Of a stretch of DNA of 36,488 nucleotides, positions 23,308 through 30,722 are shown piece after piece (within the stretch, counting starts at the first letter, position 1; each line of letters begins with the position of its first letter). The position numbers and the translations under genes were made by a program. Where the stretch lies: the IMG/VR virus record IMGVR_UViG_3300027833_001206, positions 1-36,488 of that record. The stretch is one strand, 5' to 3'. Origin of the DNA: a virus. A model generated the notes under the pieces. The model saw only the letters and a program-made list of their open reading frames with translations, did not search any database and had not been told where the DNA came from.

Positions 23308-23487
23308 ATGTTTAAACTTTTTACAAAAACTCAAGAAGAAGAACCAATGGAATATGAGGCTGATGTTTTCGTAACCCCAATTAAAGAACAGGTTACAGAA
23401 ATCTCACCATTGTGGGAAGAAGTGTTTGAGCGTATGGATGCAATCGAAGCTAAGATCGATTTGCTTTTAGATAATCAGAACTTCTAA
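23308..23487 (+). CDS. Small acidic protein, function unknown
   Basis: A 59-residue protein started at the ATG at 23308 (GGAAAAATT upstream); an earlier in-frame start at 23281 would overlap the previous gene. It is acidic, with a C-terminal heptad-like helix (WEEVFERMDAIEAKIDLLLD). It precedes the carbamoyltransferase gene with no gap. No family recognised. Confidence 0.5.
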   Translation: MFKLFTKTQEEEPMEYEADVFVTPIKEQVTEISPLWEEVFERMDAIEAKIDLLLDNQNF

Positions 23488-24843
23488 ATGATCATTGGGA
23501 TAAGCGAAGGCTTTCATGATGCAAGCGTAAGTGTAGTTGATGGGGGTAATATCCTTTCAGCTACACATGCTGAGCGCTATAGTCGTAAGAAGAATGATCG
23601 TTGGACGCACCCATCACAATACCCTAAAGATGTTGATGCAACCGTGGCGTTCTATGAAAAGCCTTGGCTTAAGAAAACACGACAGCTATACTCTGGACAG
23701 GGATGGAAACCATGTCGTACTGATTATGACGTTTCCTTTTACCACCATCAATCACATGCGGCGGCAGGTTTCTACACGTCTAAGTTCGACACATGTAATA
23801 TCTTAGTGATCGATGCTATTGGAGAATGGGATACTGTTTCTGTTTGGAATGCTTGGATGGTTAATGACATCCCCAAGATGAAGAAGATCAAAAGCTTTAA
23901 ATACCCACACTCTATTGGATTGTTTTATTCTGCTATTACTAAGCACATAGGATTGAAGCCACAGGAAGATGAATACATTACAATGGGAATGGCGGCATAC
24001 GGCGAACCAACTCATGTAGATGACTTAAAAAATTACTTGCACTACTATAATTGCCATAAAGGGTTGCCTAAACTTCCTCATTATTGGATGGATGTGGATA
24101 TTGCGGCATCAGCACAAAAGCTTGTTGAAAATACGATAGTTGATTTAGTGAACAAATACTGCCCACATGAAAACCTAATCATGATGGGTGGTGTTGCAAT
24201 GAATTGCGTTGCCAACACTAAGGTAGCGGAACTTGGAAAAAACATCTGGATTATGCCAAGCCCAGGTGATGCAGGATCGTCGTTGGGTGCGGCGGCATTG
24301 GCATACGGTAAGAAGTTAAATTGGGTAGACCCATACCTTGGAACGGAGATTAAAAATGAAATCAAAATTAAAAATGTTATTAAAACTCTTCTCAGTGATG
24401 GGTATTGTGGTACTGCAAATGGTCGTGCTGAGTTTGGCGCTCGTTCCCTTGGTAATCGTAGCCTTATTGCTGACCCTAGACTCGACATTAAAGACACTAT
24501 TAACGAAGTTAAGCGTAGACAAAAATTTCGACCCTTTGCACCTTCTATCTTGGAAGAATTTGCTGATGAATATTTCGAAGGACAGATGAATGAGTACATG
24601 CAGTTTGTCGCTAAGGCAAAGCATGATCATAAGTCAGTAACCCATGTAGATGGGACTGCACGAGTACAGATCGTAAGAAAAGACTGTAAATCTGTTTTGA
24701 GAACAATACTTGAGGAATGGCATAGTAAGACTGGTTGTCCAATGCTTTTGAATACAAGCCTAAATATAAAAGGTCAGCCAATGGTTGATACGTGGGAACA
24801 TGCTCTTGAGTTTCAAAGGAAATATAATGTCAAAGTCTTCTAA
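23488..24843 (+). CDS. Carbamoyltransferase (NodU/CmcH/TobZ family)
   Basis: A 451-residue enzyme. The N-terminal Kae1-like domain has the metal-binding HHQSHAA motif (His86, His87, His90), MGGVAMNCVAN and PSPGDAGSSLGAA. The C-terminal carbamoyl-transferring part has GRAEFGARSLGNRS, RQKFRPFAPSIL and LLNTSLNIKGQPM. It is shorter than typical family members (about 550-600). It transfers a carbamoyl group from carbamoyl phosphate through carbamoyl-AMP to an acceptor hydroxyl on sugars, antibiotics or modified nucleobases. The sugar genes nearby favour a glycan target. A hydroxymethyl-base target is possible, but no hydroxymethylase is visible in the window. Confidence 0.85.
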   Translation: MIIGISEGFHDASVSVVDGGNILSATHAERYSRKKNDRWTHPSQYPKDVDATVAFYEKPWLKKTRQLYSGQGWKPCRTDYDVSFYHHQSHAAAGFYTSKFDTCNILVIDAIGEWDTVSVWNAWMVNDIPKMKKIKSFKYPHSIGLFYSAITKHIGLKPQEDEYITMGMAAYGEPTHVDDLKNYLHYYNCHKGLPKLPHYWMDVDIAASAQKLVENTIVDLVNKYCPHENLIMMGGVAMNCVANTKVAELGKNIWIMPSPGDAGSSLGAAALAYGKKLNWVDPYLGTEIKNEIKIKNVIKTLLSDGYCGTANGRAEFGARSLGNRSLIADPRLDIKDTINEVKRRQKFRPFAPSILEEFADEYFEGQMNEYMQFVAKAKHDHKSVTHVDGTARVQIVRKDCKSVLRTILEEWHSKTGCPMLLNTSLNIKGQPMVDTWEHALEFQRKYNVKVF

Positions 24844-25633
24844 GTATATTTTAGCTGCTGGGTGTAGCTTTACTGACCCTTATTTTAAGTCTATTCCTCA
24901 CCCAGATATGGATACATCCTTTCCTAAATGGCCTGAGGTATTGGGAGAGTATCTCGATTTAGATGTGGTAAATATTGGACGTTGTGGTGTTGGGAACGAT
25001 CAAATTTGCCGTAAGGTAATAACACACATACTAAAGAACCAAGAAAAAATAGAGTTAGTCGTGATAGGATGGACAGAAATACAACGATTTCACATTTATA
25101 ATGAATTAAATCTTAATCCACATAACTATTTTTTAAACCCTGAGCGTGAACTGCCTTTTCACTCGGAACCCGCTAAACCGCTTTACCATTATTTGTATAA
25201 AAAATACTTGATAGATCACTACTACAACCCAGGGCATGAAAATCTATTCATTTGGCAGGTAAAGGATTGGTTTGACCAAATGTTTCAAGTACAAGAAATA
25301 TGTAAAAAGTTAAATATTAAGTTTATAATGTCAAGCCTATGTGGCTCTGTAGAAATAGAAAGATATATGAAAGCATTAGATGCAGTCGAGGGACGTTTCA
25401 CCTTTACTTCTGTCCAATGGGCATTGATGTTTGGTAACACTGAAGGATTATACGATTTAGACAACAATCATTATTGGGGATACCCATTCATACAAGCAAT
25501 GGGTGGCAAAGGTATGGATCAAAATATACCAAAGTCACATAGAATATCAGATTTAGACATGCACCCTAATGAATTAGGACACGAATTAATAGCGAGAAGA
25601 TACTATGAACAGTATGCAAAAGTTTATTCTTAA
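24827..25633 (+). CDS. SGNH/GDSL hydrolase-like protein
   Basis: A 268-residue protein started at the ATG at 24827 (AAAGGAAATATA before it), overlapping the carbamoyltransferase by 17 bases. The SGNH block I is ILAAGCSFTDP near the start with the nucleophile Ser, and the C-terminal block V is DLDMHPNELGHELIA with the Asp-His pair. A GVGNDQ segment may be the block III glycine/asparagine. Family members are esterases, often for O-acetyl groups on sugars. Phage genomes often pair such genes with sugar-modifying enzymes. The substrate is unknown. Confidence 0.68.
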   Translation: MSKSSKYILAAGCSFTDPYFKSIPHPDMDTSFPKWPEVLGEYLDLDVVNIGRCGVGNDQICRKVITHILKNQEKIELVVIGWTEIQRFHIYNELNLNPHNYFLNPERELPFHSEPAKPLYHYLYKKYLIDHYYNPGHENLFIWQVKDWFDQMFQVQEICKKLNIKFIMSSLCGSVEIERYMKALDAVEGRFTFTSVQWALMFGNTEGLYDLDNNHYWGYPFIQAMGGKGMDQNIPKSHRISDLDMHPNELGHELIARRYYEQYAKVYS

Positions 25634-25713
25634 ATTAAAATTTAAACTGATGATTCTTAAGATGAGAATAAAACCACAAAAAACAGAAGCAGATAACCAC
25701 AAAGGATACATTT

Positions 25714-26421
25714 ATGAAGAAGACGAAGATTAAATATGTGTTTGACGTAGACGGTACATTGACTCCTAGTAGGGGAAGAATGAACAAACACTTTGCAGTG
25801 TGGTTTAGTAAATTTTGCGAACATAATGATGTATACTTAGTTACTGGTAGTGATAAACCTAAGACTGTAGAACAAGTTGGTGCATACATCTATCATGCAT
25901 GTAAACGAGTGTATAATTGTTCTGGTAATGACGTATATGAGCGTGACCAAAACTTGAGAAGAAACGAATGGAAGTTACCAGAACTAGCAAGAACATTCCT
26001 TATTAGCTGTGAATACGAAAGTGGTTTTGGTTTGCGTACAGGAAGACATATTGAAGAACGTCCTGGATGTGTAAACTTTAGTGTAGTTGGCAGAAATGCT
26101 ACTAAGAAGAATCGTGCTGAGTATGTCTTGTGGGACAAGAAAATTGATGAACGTTCCAATATAGCAAACGCATTTAACATGATGTTCCCAGACCTACAAG
26201 CTAACGTTGGTGGAGAGACTGGAATAGATATAGCTCCAAAAGGTGCAGACAAATCACAAATTCTAACTGACTTCAAAGGTGCTGAAGTCTATTTCTTTGG
26301 AGATGCAATGGATGAGGGTGGTAACGATTATGCTTTGAAAATTGCGAATAAATACGGTAAGAACTTTACAGTCAAAGACTGGAAGGACACATGGGATAAA
26401 CTTAAAGAATTAGGAGAGTAA
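25714..26421 (+). CDS. Eukaryotic-type phosphomannomutase-like HAD protein
   Basis: A 235-residue HAD-superfamily protein with FDVDGTLTPSRGR (the nucleophile Asp and phosphoryl-binding motif), LVTGSDKPK, RPGCVNFSVVGRNA (the substrate-binding segment of PMM), GGETGIDIAPKGADKSQIL and FFGDAMDEGGND with acidic metal ligands. The cap with RPGxxNxSxxGR is characteristic of eukaryotic-type phosphomannomutases (PF03332), which interconvert mannose-6- and mannose-1-phosphate on the way to GDP-mannose. Few bacteria have this version. It would feed mannose or GDP-sugar supply to phage or host glycans. Confidence 0.72.
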   Translation: MKKTKIKYVFDVDGTLTPSRGRMNKHFAVWFSKFCEHNDVYLVTGSDKPKTVEQVGAYIYHACKRVYNCSGNDVYERDQNLRRNEWKLPELARTFLISCEYESGFGLRTGRHIEERPGCVNFSVVGRNATKKNRAEYVLWDKKIDERSNIANAFNMMFPDLQANVGGETGIDIAPKGADKSQILTDFKGAEVYFFGDAMDEGGNDYALKIANKYGKNFTVKDWKDTWDKLKELGE

Positions 26422-26422
26422 T

Positions 26423-26656
26423 ATGTTTACGATTGAAATGGATTGGGACGAAACTGCATTGACCATACTAGATTCGACAGGAAACCACGAAGATGTTCAA
26501 TTCCTGATTTATGATGATGTTGCTTATATTCGTCAGTGGGATCAAGATGGTGGCGGCTATTCTCTTATCGAAATGTCACCAGAACAATTTAATGAAATGA
26601 ATGCGGCAATGCACTTACCAGAAGGTGCTTATTTAATGGGGTCAAACGATGATTGA
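26423..26656 (+). CDS. Conserved small acidic phage protein
   Basis: A 77-residue protein with FTIEMDWDETALTILDSTG, DVQFLIYDDVAYIRQWDQD and LPEGAYLMG. I recognise a similar arrangement in marine T4-like phages, where the protein is of unknown function. It is predicted to be a beta-rich fold. It overlaps the glutaredoxin start by eight bases. Confidence 0.6.
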   Translation: MFTIEMDWDETALTILDSTGNHEDVQFLIYDDVAYIRQWDQDGGGYSLIEMSPEQFNEMNAAMHLPEGAYLMGSNDD

Positions 26657-26903
26657 TATTTACGGAACACCAACATGTTCATTCTGTGTTAGGGCTAAGA
26701 AACTATGTGAGCGTATGGGACTTAAGTACGAATACAAAGATATTACCTACACCAAGTATAGAGATGAACTTGACAATTTGCTCACTGAAGGGTATAATAC
26801 TGTACCACAAATATTCCGTTATGGAAAACTTATTGGTGGGTATAGCGAATTAGCCAAAGAACTTGAAGACACTTCTGGTGGATTTGGTGATGGAAAACTA
26901 TAA
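26649..26903 (+). CDS. nrdC: Glutaredoxin
   Basis: An 84-residue thioredoxin-fold protein with the redox motif CSFC (Cys10, Cys13) in GTPTCSFCVRAKKL, followed by the cis-proline region YNTVPQIF and GGYSEL, the glutathione-contact glycines. It reduces disulphides with glutathione and can supply electrons to the class I ribonucleotide reductase encoded at 12284-15264. T4 nrdC has this role. The symbol is a functional analogy only. The start overlaps the previous gene. Confidence 0.9.
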   Translation: MIDIYGTPTCSFCVRAKKLCERMGLKYEYKDITYTKYRDELDNLLTEGYNTVPQIFRYGKLIGGYSELAKELEDTSGGFGDGKL

Positions 26904-26915
26904 AGGAGATATATT

Positions 26916-27146
26916 ATGAAAACAACTATGGTTGATCCACCAAGTGGATGGAAGTATGGCTTCCCAAAAGCGTTACCAAATCCTCTGCCCCAACCTTGGA
27001 GCCTAACCCTTTGGTTGATTTCTGAAGGTTACCCAGAGATTGAACTGGCGAAGTATGGCGATTTCTTTCAATACGTTAGAATGTGGGAAGTAGACAACGA
27101 AGACCCAAATGACGTAGATAAAGTAGCAGGGCGTGGTTATGATTAA
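26916..27146 (+). CDS. Small conserved phage protein (VDPPSGWKYGFPK type)
   Basis: A 76-residue protein with VDPPSGWKYGFPKALP and a helix SLTLWLISEGYPEIELAKYG. Similar short proteins with the DPPSGWKYGFPK start are common in marine myoviruses from memory. It has a strong site (AAAGGAGATATATT) and overlaps the next gene by eight bases. Function unknown. Confidence 0.6.
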   Translation: MKTTMVDPPSGWKYGFPKALPNPLPQPWSLTLWLISEGYPEIELAKYGDFFQYVRMWEVDNEDPNDVDKVAGRGYD

Positions 27147-27303
27147 TCTTGATGATGTAACTCGCGTAGAGGTTATTGATAACAACGGAAGATCATACAC
27201 AAAACATAATGTTGAGCGTGTATGGCTTTCGTTGCAAGATGATAATCGAACTTTGAAAGTCATGGTAACCTTCGAGGATGAAGAGGAGATTCGCATTGAT
27301 TGA
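27139..27303 (+). CDS. Small conserved phage protein (54 residues)
   Basis: ATG at 27139 overlaps the previous stop and the frame runs 54 codons to TGA at 27301-27303. The product starts MINLDDVTRVEVIDNNGRSY, continues VERVWLSLQDDNRTLKVMVTF and ends in an acidic tail. This beta-rich pattern resembles small phage proteins that I have seen annotated as hypothetical. Tight overlaps on both sides support it as a real gene. Confidence 0.65.
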   Translation: MINLDDVTRVEVIDNNGRSYTKHNVERVWLSLQDDNRTLKVMVTFEDEEEIRID

Positions 27304-27508
27304 GGTATGGACATTAGTATTAATAAGTCTCATGTTTAATGGAGAATACCACGAACCCACAGTAGAAGGTCATTGGACTTATGATACTATGATAGAGTGC
27401 TTTGAAGCACGATCTGTACTTGGGTTGCAGATCAGTGGAGAGCATGGAACATTTCCTAAAGGTAGCCAAGCAGTCTGTATTCCAAGGGTTGTTGAACCAA
27501 CATTATAA
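27296..27508 (+). CDS. Small protein with N-terminal hydrophobic segment
   Basis: Seventy residues from a TTG at 27296, which overlaps the previous TGA and has AGGAG eight to nine bases upstream. A longer in-frame ATG at 27278 lacks such a site. The N-terminus (VWTLVLISLMF) could be a short membrane segment or uncleaved signal. The rest has two Cys and ends in VCIPRVVEPTL. No family recognised. A late promoter overlaps its end. Confidence 0.5.
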   Translation: MIEVWTLVLISLMFNGEYHEPTVEGHWTYDTMIECFEARSVLGLQISGEHGTFPKGSQAVCIPRVVEPTL

Positions 27509-27511
27509 ATA
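27504..27511 (+). promoter_or_regulatory. T4-type late promoter TATAAATA
   Basis: Exact octamer 27 bases before the GIY-YIG-like gene at 27539, which has GGAGTTTATATTATG. Confidence 0.72.
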
Positions 27512-27538
27512 ACTTCATAACATCATGGAGTTTATATT

Positions 27539-27961
27539 ATGTGGCACTACAAAGGCAAAGAGTTTACGTCTGAGATGATTGGGGAATACATTGGTTTCGT
27601 GTACCTTATCACAGACAAGTCTAACGACAAAAAATACGTTGGAAAGAAACTACTGAGGTCTGTTCGTAAGTTGCCACCTCTCAAGGGGTACAAGCGAAAG
27701 CGTACTGTTATAAAAGAGTCGGATTGGAAAACCTATTACGGTTCTTCTGAGGCTGTACAGCTTATGCTTGAAGAAAAAGGTGCTGATAATTTCCATAGAG
27801 AGATACTAACTCTATGCATGAAAAAAGGCGAACTTGGCTACCTTGAAGCCAAATACCAGTTTGAGCATGACGTACTACTGCGTGATGACTATTACAACGG
27901 TATCATTAACTGCAAAATTCATAGAAGCCACGTAAAAGACTTGACATTTCTAATAGAATAG
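27539..27961 (+). CDS. GIY-YIG-like nuclease domain protein
   Basis: A 140-residue protein whose N-terminus has GFVYLITDKSNDKKYVGKK, a GIY-YIG-type first motif (the two tyrosine strands). DWKTYYGSS and an acidic helix (NFHREILTLC, then LGYLEAKYQFEHD) follow in the places of the family's later motifs, with an invariant-type Glu. The single domain lacks a DNA-binding tail of Seg-type homing endonucleases. From memory, such proteins in T4-like phages are called putative endonucleases. Homing or DNA processing are both possible. Confidence 0.6.
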   Translation: MWHYKGKEFTSEMIGEYIGFVYLITDKSNDKKYVGKKLLRSVRKLPPLKGYKRKRTVIKESDWKTYYGSSEAVQLMLEEKGADNFHREILTLCMKKGELGYLEAKYQFEHDVLLRDDYYNGIINCKIHRSHVKDLTFLIE

Positions 27962-27969
27962 TGTATCCT
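27941..27969 (+). promoter_or_regulatory. Sigma70-type promoter
   Basis: TTGACA (27941-27946) and TATCCT (27964-27969) with a 17-base spacer. It is inside the 3' end of the GIY-YIG gene and points to the start at 27997. It carries an operator-like inverted repeat. Confidence 0.7.
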
Positions 27970-27977
27970 ATTAGAAA
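27947..27977 (+). repeat. Perfect 10-bp inverted repeat overlapping a promoter
   Basis: TTTCTAATAG (27947-27956) and CTATTAGAAA (27968-27977) are exact complements separated by 11 bases. The left arm begins right after the -35 box and the right arm overlaps the end of the -10 box and the start point. This is the geometry of a repressor-binding operator. Confidence 0.72.
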
Positions 27978-27996
27978 TTCTAGGAGTCGTGGTGAT

Positions 27997-28209
27997 ATGA
28001 AAATACAAAGAAAAAGTGCCTACAGCGGCAAAGTTCGTTCTAAAGATATACCAGTAGCCCCAGATGATTGGGCTTTGTATGAAACAGGAATGGTTTGTAT
28101 TAGCGAAGCCATGCCATATCTATCAGATAGAGATCGTGAGTTTATCTTATCTGGCATAGTAGAGGGTGAATGGGAAGAAGCATTTAAAGCAGAAAGTGAT
28201 ATTGCATGA
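27997..28209 (+). CDS. Small conserved phage protein (KxxYSGKVRSKDI type)
   Basis: Seventy residues from the ATG at 27997, which has AGGAG ten bases upstream and is downstream of the promoter at 27941. The alternative GTG at 27961 would lie before the transcription start. The protein has YSGKVRSKDIPV and a helix LSDRDREFILSGIVEGEWEEAF. The family is common in marine T4-like phages from memory. Function unknown. The stop overlaps the dNMP kinase. Confidence 0.62.
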   Translation: MKIQRKSAYSGKVRSKDIPVAPDDWALYETGMVCISEAMPYLSDRDREFILSGIVEGEWEEAFKAESDIA

Positions 28210-28841
28210 TTATATTATTCAACGGTCCTCCAGCATCAGGTAAAGATTGCGCGGCTGATCTTTTCAAAACCAAGGGGTACAAACATCTTTCATTCAAGTA
28301 CCAATTGTTTAAAGAAACCTTTAAGTATTTTGATGTGAGTGAAGATTGGTTCATGACTGATTATGACAATCGTGACGTAAAAGAAAGAGCATCTGTTCAT
28401 CTTGGGGGTTTCTCTCGACGTGAGGCTATGATCCATGTATCAGAAAATGTTATCAAACCAAAACGTGGACTAGATTACTTTGGTAAAATGGTAGCAGAAG
28501 AGATAGACCCAAATAAAGATTATGTTATATCTGATGGTGGGTTCTCACATGAGTTGTTTCCTATCATAAATAAAATTGGAGCTAAGAATTTCGTACTTGT
28601 ACAGCTTGTACGTGATGGGTGTGATTATTCAACAGATAGCCGTAGATACTTTAATGGTAATATCGTGCGTGAATATGTCATTTCATCAAGAACTGAGATT
28701 GACACTAAATACATGCAAGACTACAAGTTCGACGTAAGGACACACAGAATACACAATAATGGAACTATTGCAGACTTGCATAACGCTCTAAACGCAATAC
28801 ATAAAGAGGAAACGAATGTCAAAGTCAAAGAAAGAGCATAG
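28206..28841 (+). CDS. Deoxynucleoside monophosphate kinase-like protein
   Basis: A 211-residue P-loop kinase with LFNGPPASGKDCAADLF at the N-terminus (Walker A), FKYQLFKETFKYF, an LGGFSRREAMIHVSE helix, a GLDYFGKMVAEEI segment and an ISDGGFSHEL stretch. It matches phage dNMP kinases (T4 gene 1 type), which phosphorylate dTMP, dGMP and modified dCMP. It would complete the dNTP pathway begun by NrdAB and thymidylate synthase. The substrate range is not readable. Its end overlaps the next gene by 26 bases in another frame. Confidence 0.75.
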   Translation: MIILFNGPPASGKDCAADLFKTKGYKHLSFKYQLFKETFKYFDVSEDWFMTDYDNRDVKERASVHLGGFSRREAMIHVSENVIKPKRGLDYFGKMVAEEIDPNKDYVISDGGFSHELFPIINKIGAKNFVLVQLVRDGCDYSTDSRRYFNGNIVREYVISSRTEIDTKYMQDYKFDVRTHRIHNNGTIADLHNALNAIHKEETNVKVKERA

Positions 28842-29073
28842 TGCTGAGCCAAAGGCAATAACAAAGGATTCACAATCGATGTTCTATGAGAATCCATACG
28901 ATGTTGAAACTTTTTTTGAAGGAATGGAAATAGCAGGGCGATATGATAAAGAACTACTCTATGTAGATCGTTTCATTGCCAACCTAAGACTAGACCCACT
29001 CCAAGATGCGGCTGACGTGGTTTTTAAAGTTCTAAGCAAAGACTTAGGTTTGGTTAAATTCGTACCTAAGTAG
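28816..29073 (+). CDS. Small conserved phage protein
   Basis: An 85-residue protein starting inside the dNMP kinase frame, preceded by AGGAAACG. The N-terminus is Lys/Ser-rich. A helical domain follows with ENPYDVETFFEGMEIAG, DKELLYVDRF and LRLDPLQDAADVVFKVLSK. I recall a small T4-like marine family with this kind of C-terminal region, without a function. Confidence 0.58.
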   Translation: MSKSKKEHSAEPKAITKDSQSMFYENPYDVETFFEGMEIAGRYDKELLYVDRFIANLRLDPLQDAADVVFKVLSKDLGLVKFVPK

Positions 29074-29099
29074 TAAGTGACAAATAAGGAATATATATT

Positions 29100-29369
29100 A
29101 TGGGAATTGAACAATCATATAAAGATGGCATCATTGCCAATCTAAAAGAAAGAACTTGCGAAGTAACTTTCACTAAGCAAAATGGTGATGTTCGTGTAAT
29201 GCAGTGTACACTGATGGAAAGTGTACTGCCAATCGCAAAAAAAGAAGAACCCCTTACACAGAAAAAAGTTCGCGCCGTGAGCGAAGAAGTTTGCGTGGTG
29301 TATGATGTGAAAGCCCCAGGTTGGCGTTCATTTCGTTGGGATTCTGTAACTGATTTTAAACTATTGTAA
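29100..29369 (+). CDS. DUF2693-like small protein
   Basis: An 89-residue, beta-rich protein with NLKERTCEVTFTKQNGDVRV, MQCTLMESVLPI and, after a charged loop, VYDVKAPGWRSFRWDSV. The TFTKxNGxxRVMxCTL and GWRSFRxDS signatures match the DUF2693 family of small phage proteins, as far as memory goes. Function unknown. It has a strong ribosome site (AAGGAATATATATT). Confidence 0.65.
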   Translation: MGIEQSYKDGIIANLKERTCEVTFTKQNGDVRVMQCTLMESVLPIAKKEEPLTQKKVRAVSEEVCVVYDVKAPGWRSFRWDSVTDFKLL

Positions 29370-29384
29370 TTCGGAGAATTAATA

Positions 29385-30344
29385 ATGAGCATGATTCATA
29401 AAGGACATATTGTCGAAAGCGAACAATCTAAGAACGCTAACGGTGGTACAGAGATGATGCGTAAGCGTCTATTAGACAACGTGGACTTTGACCTGTTGAG
29501 TGATGTAGCTATTCACTTTTCAAGACCAAGACACGTACCAGCAGATGTCAATAAGAATATTCTATACTGCCATGATCTAGCACAAGACCCAGAAAATGCG
29601 GTATTGCGCAATGAAAAGTGGAAACAGTTTGACCATTTTGTGTTTGTTTCGCAGTGGCAACGTGATCAATATATTGCGATGTATGGACTTCCACACTCTA
29701 AGTGTTCTATCATTCAGAACGCCGTAGAGACTGCCTACGAGCCAAGAGAGAAACCGACTGAACAAATTCGGTTTATTTACCATACAACGCCTCACAGGGG
29801 CTTAGAATTGCTCTATCCAGTATTTGACGCACTGACTAAGGTGCATGATAATATTCACCTAGACGTTTTCTCTTCTTTTTCTATCTATGGATGGGAACAG
29901 AGAGACGAACCATACCGTGAATTGTTTATGGAATTGACAGATCATCCCAACATTACCTACCATGGCGCACAGCCTAATGAGGTAGTTATGGAAGCGTTGG
30001 AAAATGCACACATCTTCTTGTATCCATGTATTTGGCAAGAGACGTCGTGCATTGCAATGATCGAAGCTATCCGTTCTAGTGTACTTTGCATTCACCCCAA
30101 CATTGGTGCTTTGGGTGAGACAAGTGCTAACGCAACTATTCAATACAACTACAACGAAGATAAGTCTGCACATGCTAATATTGCTTACGCATATGCTAAG
30201 CAAGTTCTTGACATCCAAAAAGATGATCCAAACTTTCTTACTAAGATGACAACAAGCGATAGAGCGCAGTTGTATCCTCATAGTATTGATATATTTAAGA
30301 GCAACTGGACAAAGTTGTTGCTAGAATTGAGAGCTAATGGCTGA
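29385..30344 (+). CDS. GT4-type glycosyltransferase
   Basis: A 319-residue GT-B glycosyltransferase. The N-terminal half has FVFVSQWQRDQYIAMYG and IIQNAVE (acceptor-side domain). The C-terminal half has IRFIYHTTPHRGLELL (a Rossmann strand), ITYHGAQP and the donor-binding YPCIWQETSCIAMIEAI, with the E-x7-E-like pattern of retaining family 4 enzymes. The substrate is unknown. It lies outside the two late cassettes and has its own GGAG site. It shares the sequence layout of GTs often found in pelagic phage genomes. Confidence 0.8.
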   Translation: MSMIHKGHIVESEQSKNANGGTEMMRKRLLDNVDFDLLSDVAIHFSRPRHVPADVNKNILYCHDLAQDPENAVLRNEKWKQFDHFVFVSQWQRDQYIAMYGLPHSKCSIIQNAVETAYEPREKPTEQIRFIYHTTPHRGLELLYPVFDALTKVHDNIHLDVFSSFSIYGWEQRDEPYRELFMELTDHPNITYHGAQPNEVVMEALENAHIFLYPCIWQETSCIAMIEAIRSSVLCIHPNIGALGETSANATIQYNYNEDKSAHANIAYAYAKQVLDIQKDDPNFLTKMTTSDRAQLYPHSIDIFKSNWTKLLLELRANG

Positions 30345-30690
30345 TATTATAGAGTTTCCCAAGCAAAAAAGGCTTGGGACGCCACCCCAAAATGAAGATG
30401 AACTTGAAGAACAAGTAGCAGACTTCAGATATGGGTTGGCTGATCAAGTTTCAGAACTGATATGGCAAAGTGTATTAACTGAACTTATTAGAAGTGGATG
30501 TGATTTTGGTGATGATCCATCAGAATACTTCCCTTCTATAGTTCTTGTTTTGGAAACAATTAAATCACTACATCTACTGAGCCAAGGATTGCACCATCCA
30601 CTACAAGACTTTGCGAATGATGCGATAGATTTAGACGAATATCACGAAGAGGTAGATAAAATACTTGACAATGAGGAAGATATAGATTAG
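30337..30690 (+). CDS. Conserved acidic phage protein
   Basis: A 117-residue protein starting MADIIEFPKQKRLGTPP with a helical middle (LADQVSELIWQSVLTELIR) and an acidic tail. The DIIEFP start followed by a short helical domain is familiar from T4-like marine genomes, where it is hypothetical. It overlaps the glycosyltransferase by eight bases. The promoter for RNase H overlaps its end. Confidence 0.6.
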   Translation: MADIIEFPKQKRLGTPPQNEDELEEQVADFRYGLADQVSELIWQSVLTELIRSGCDFGDDPSEYFPSIVLVLETIKSLHLLSQGLHHPLQDFANDAIDLDEYHEEVDKILDNEEDID

Positions 30691-30693
30691 AAT
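30665..30693 (+). promoter_or_regulatory. Sigma70-type promoter for RNase H
   Basis: TTGACA (30665-30670) and TAGAAT (30688-30693) with a 17-base spacer. The start point would be near 30700, about 22 bases before the RNase H gene. Confidence 0.7.
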
Positions 30694-30722
30694 GATCTAT
30701 AAACAAAACAAAGAGAAATATA

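Noticed and set aside
27539-27961. Confident homing endonuclease call for the GIY-YIG-like protein
   Set aside because: No clear DNA-binding tail and no interrupted host gene beside it, so only a nuclease-domain call is supported.
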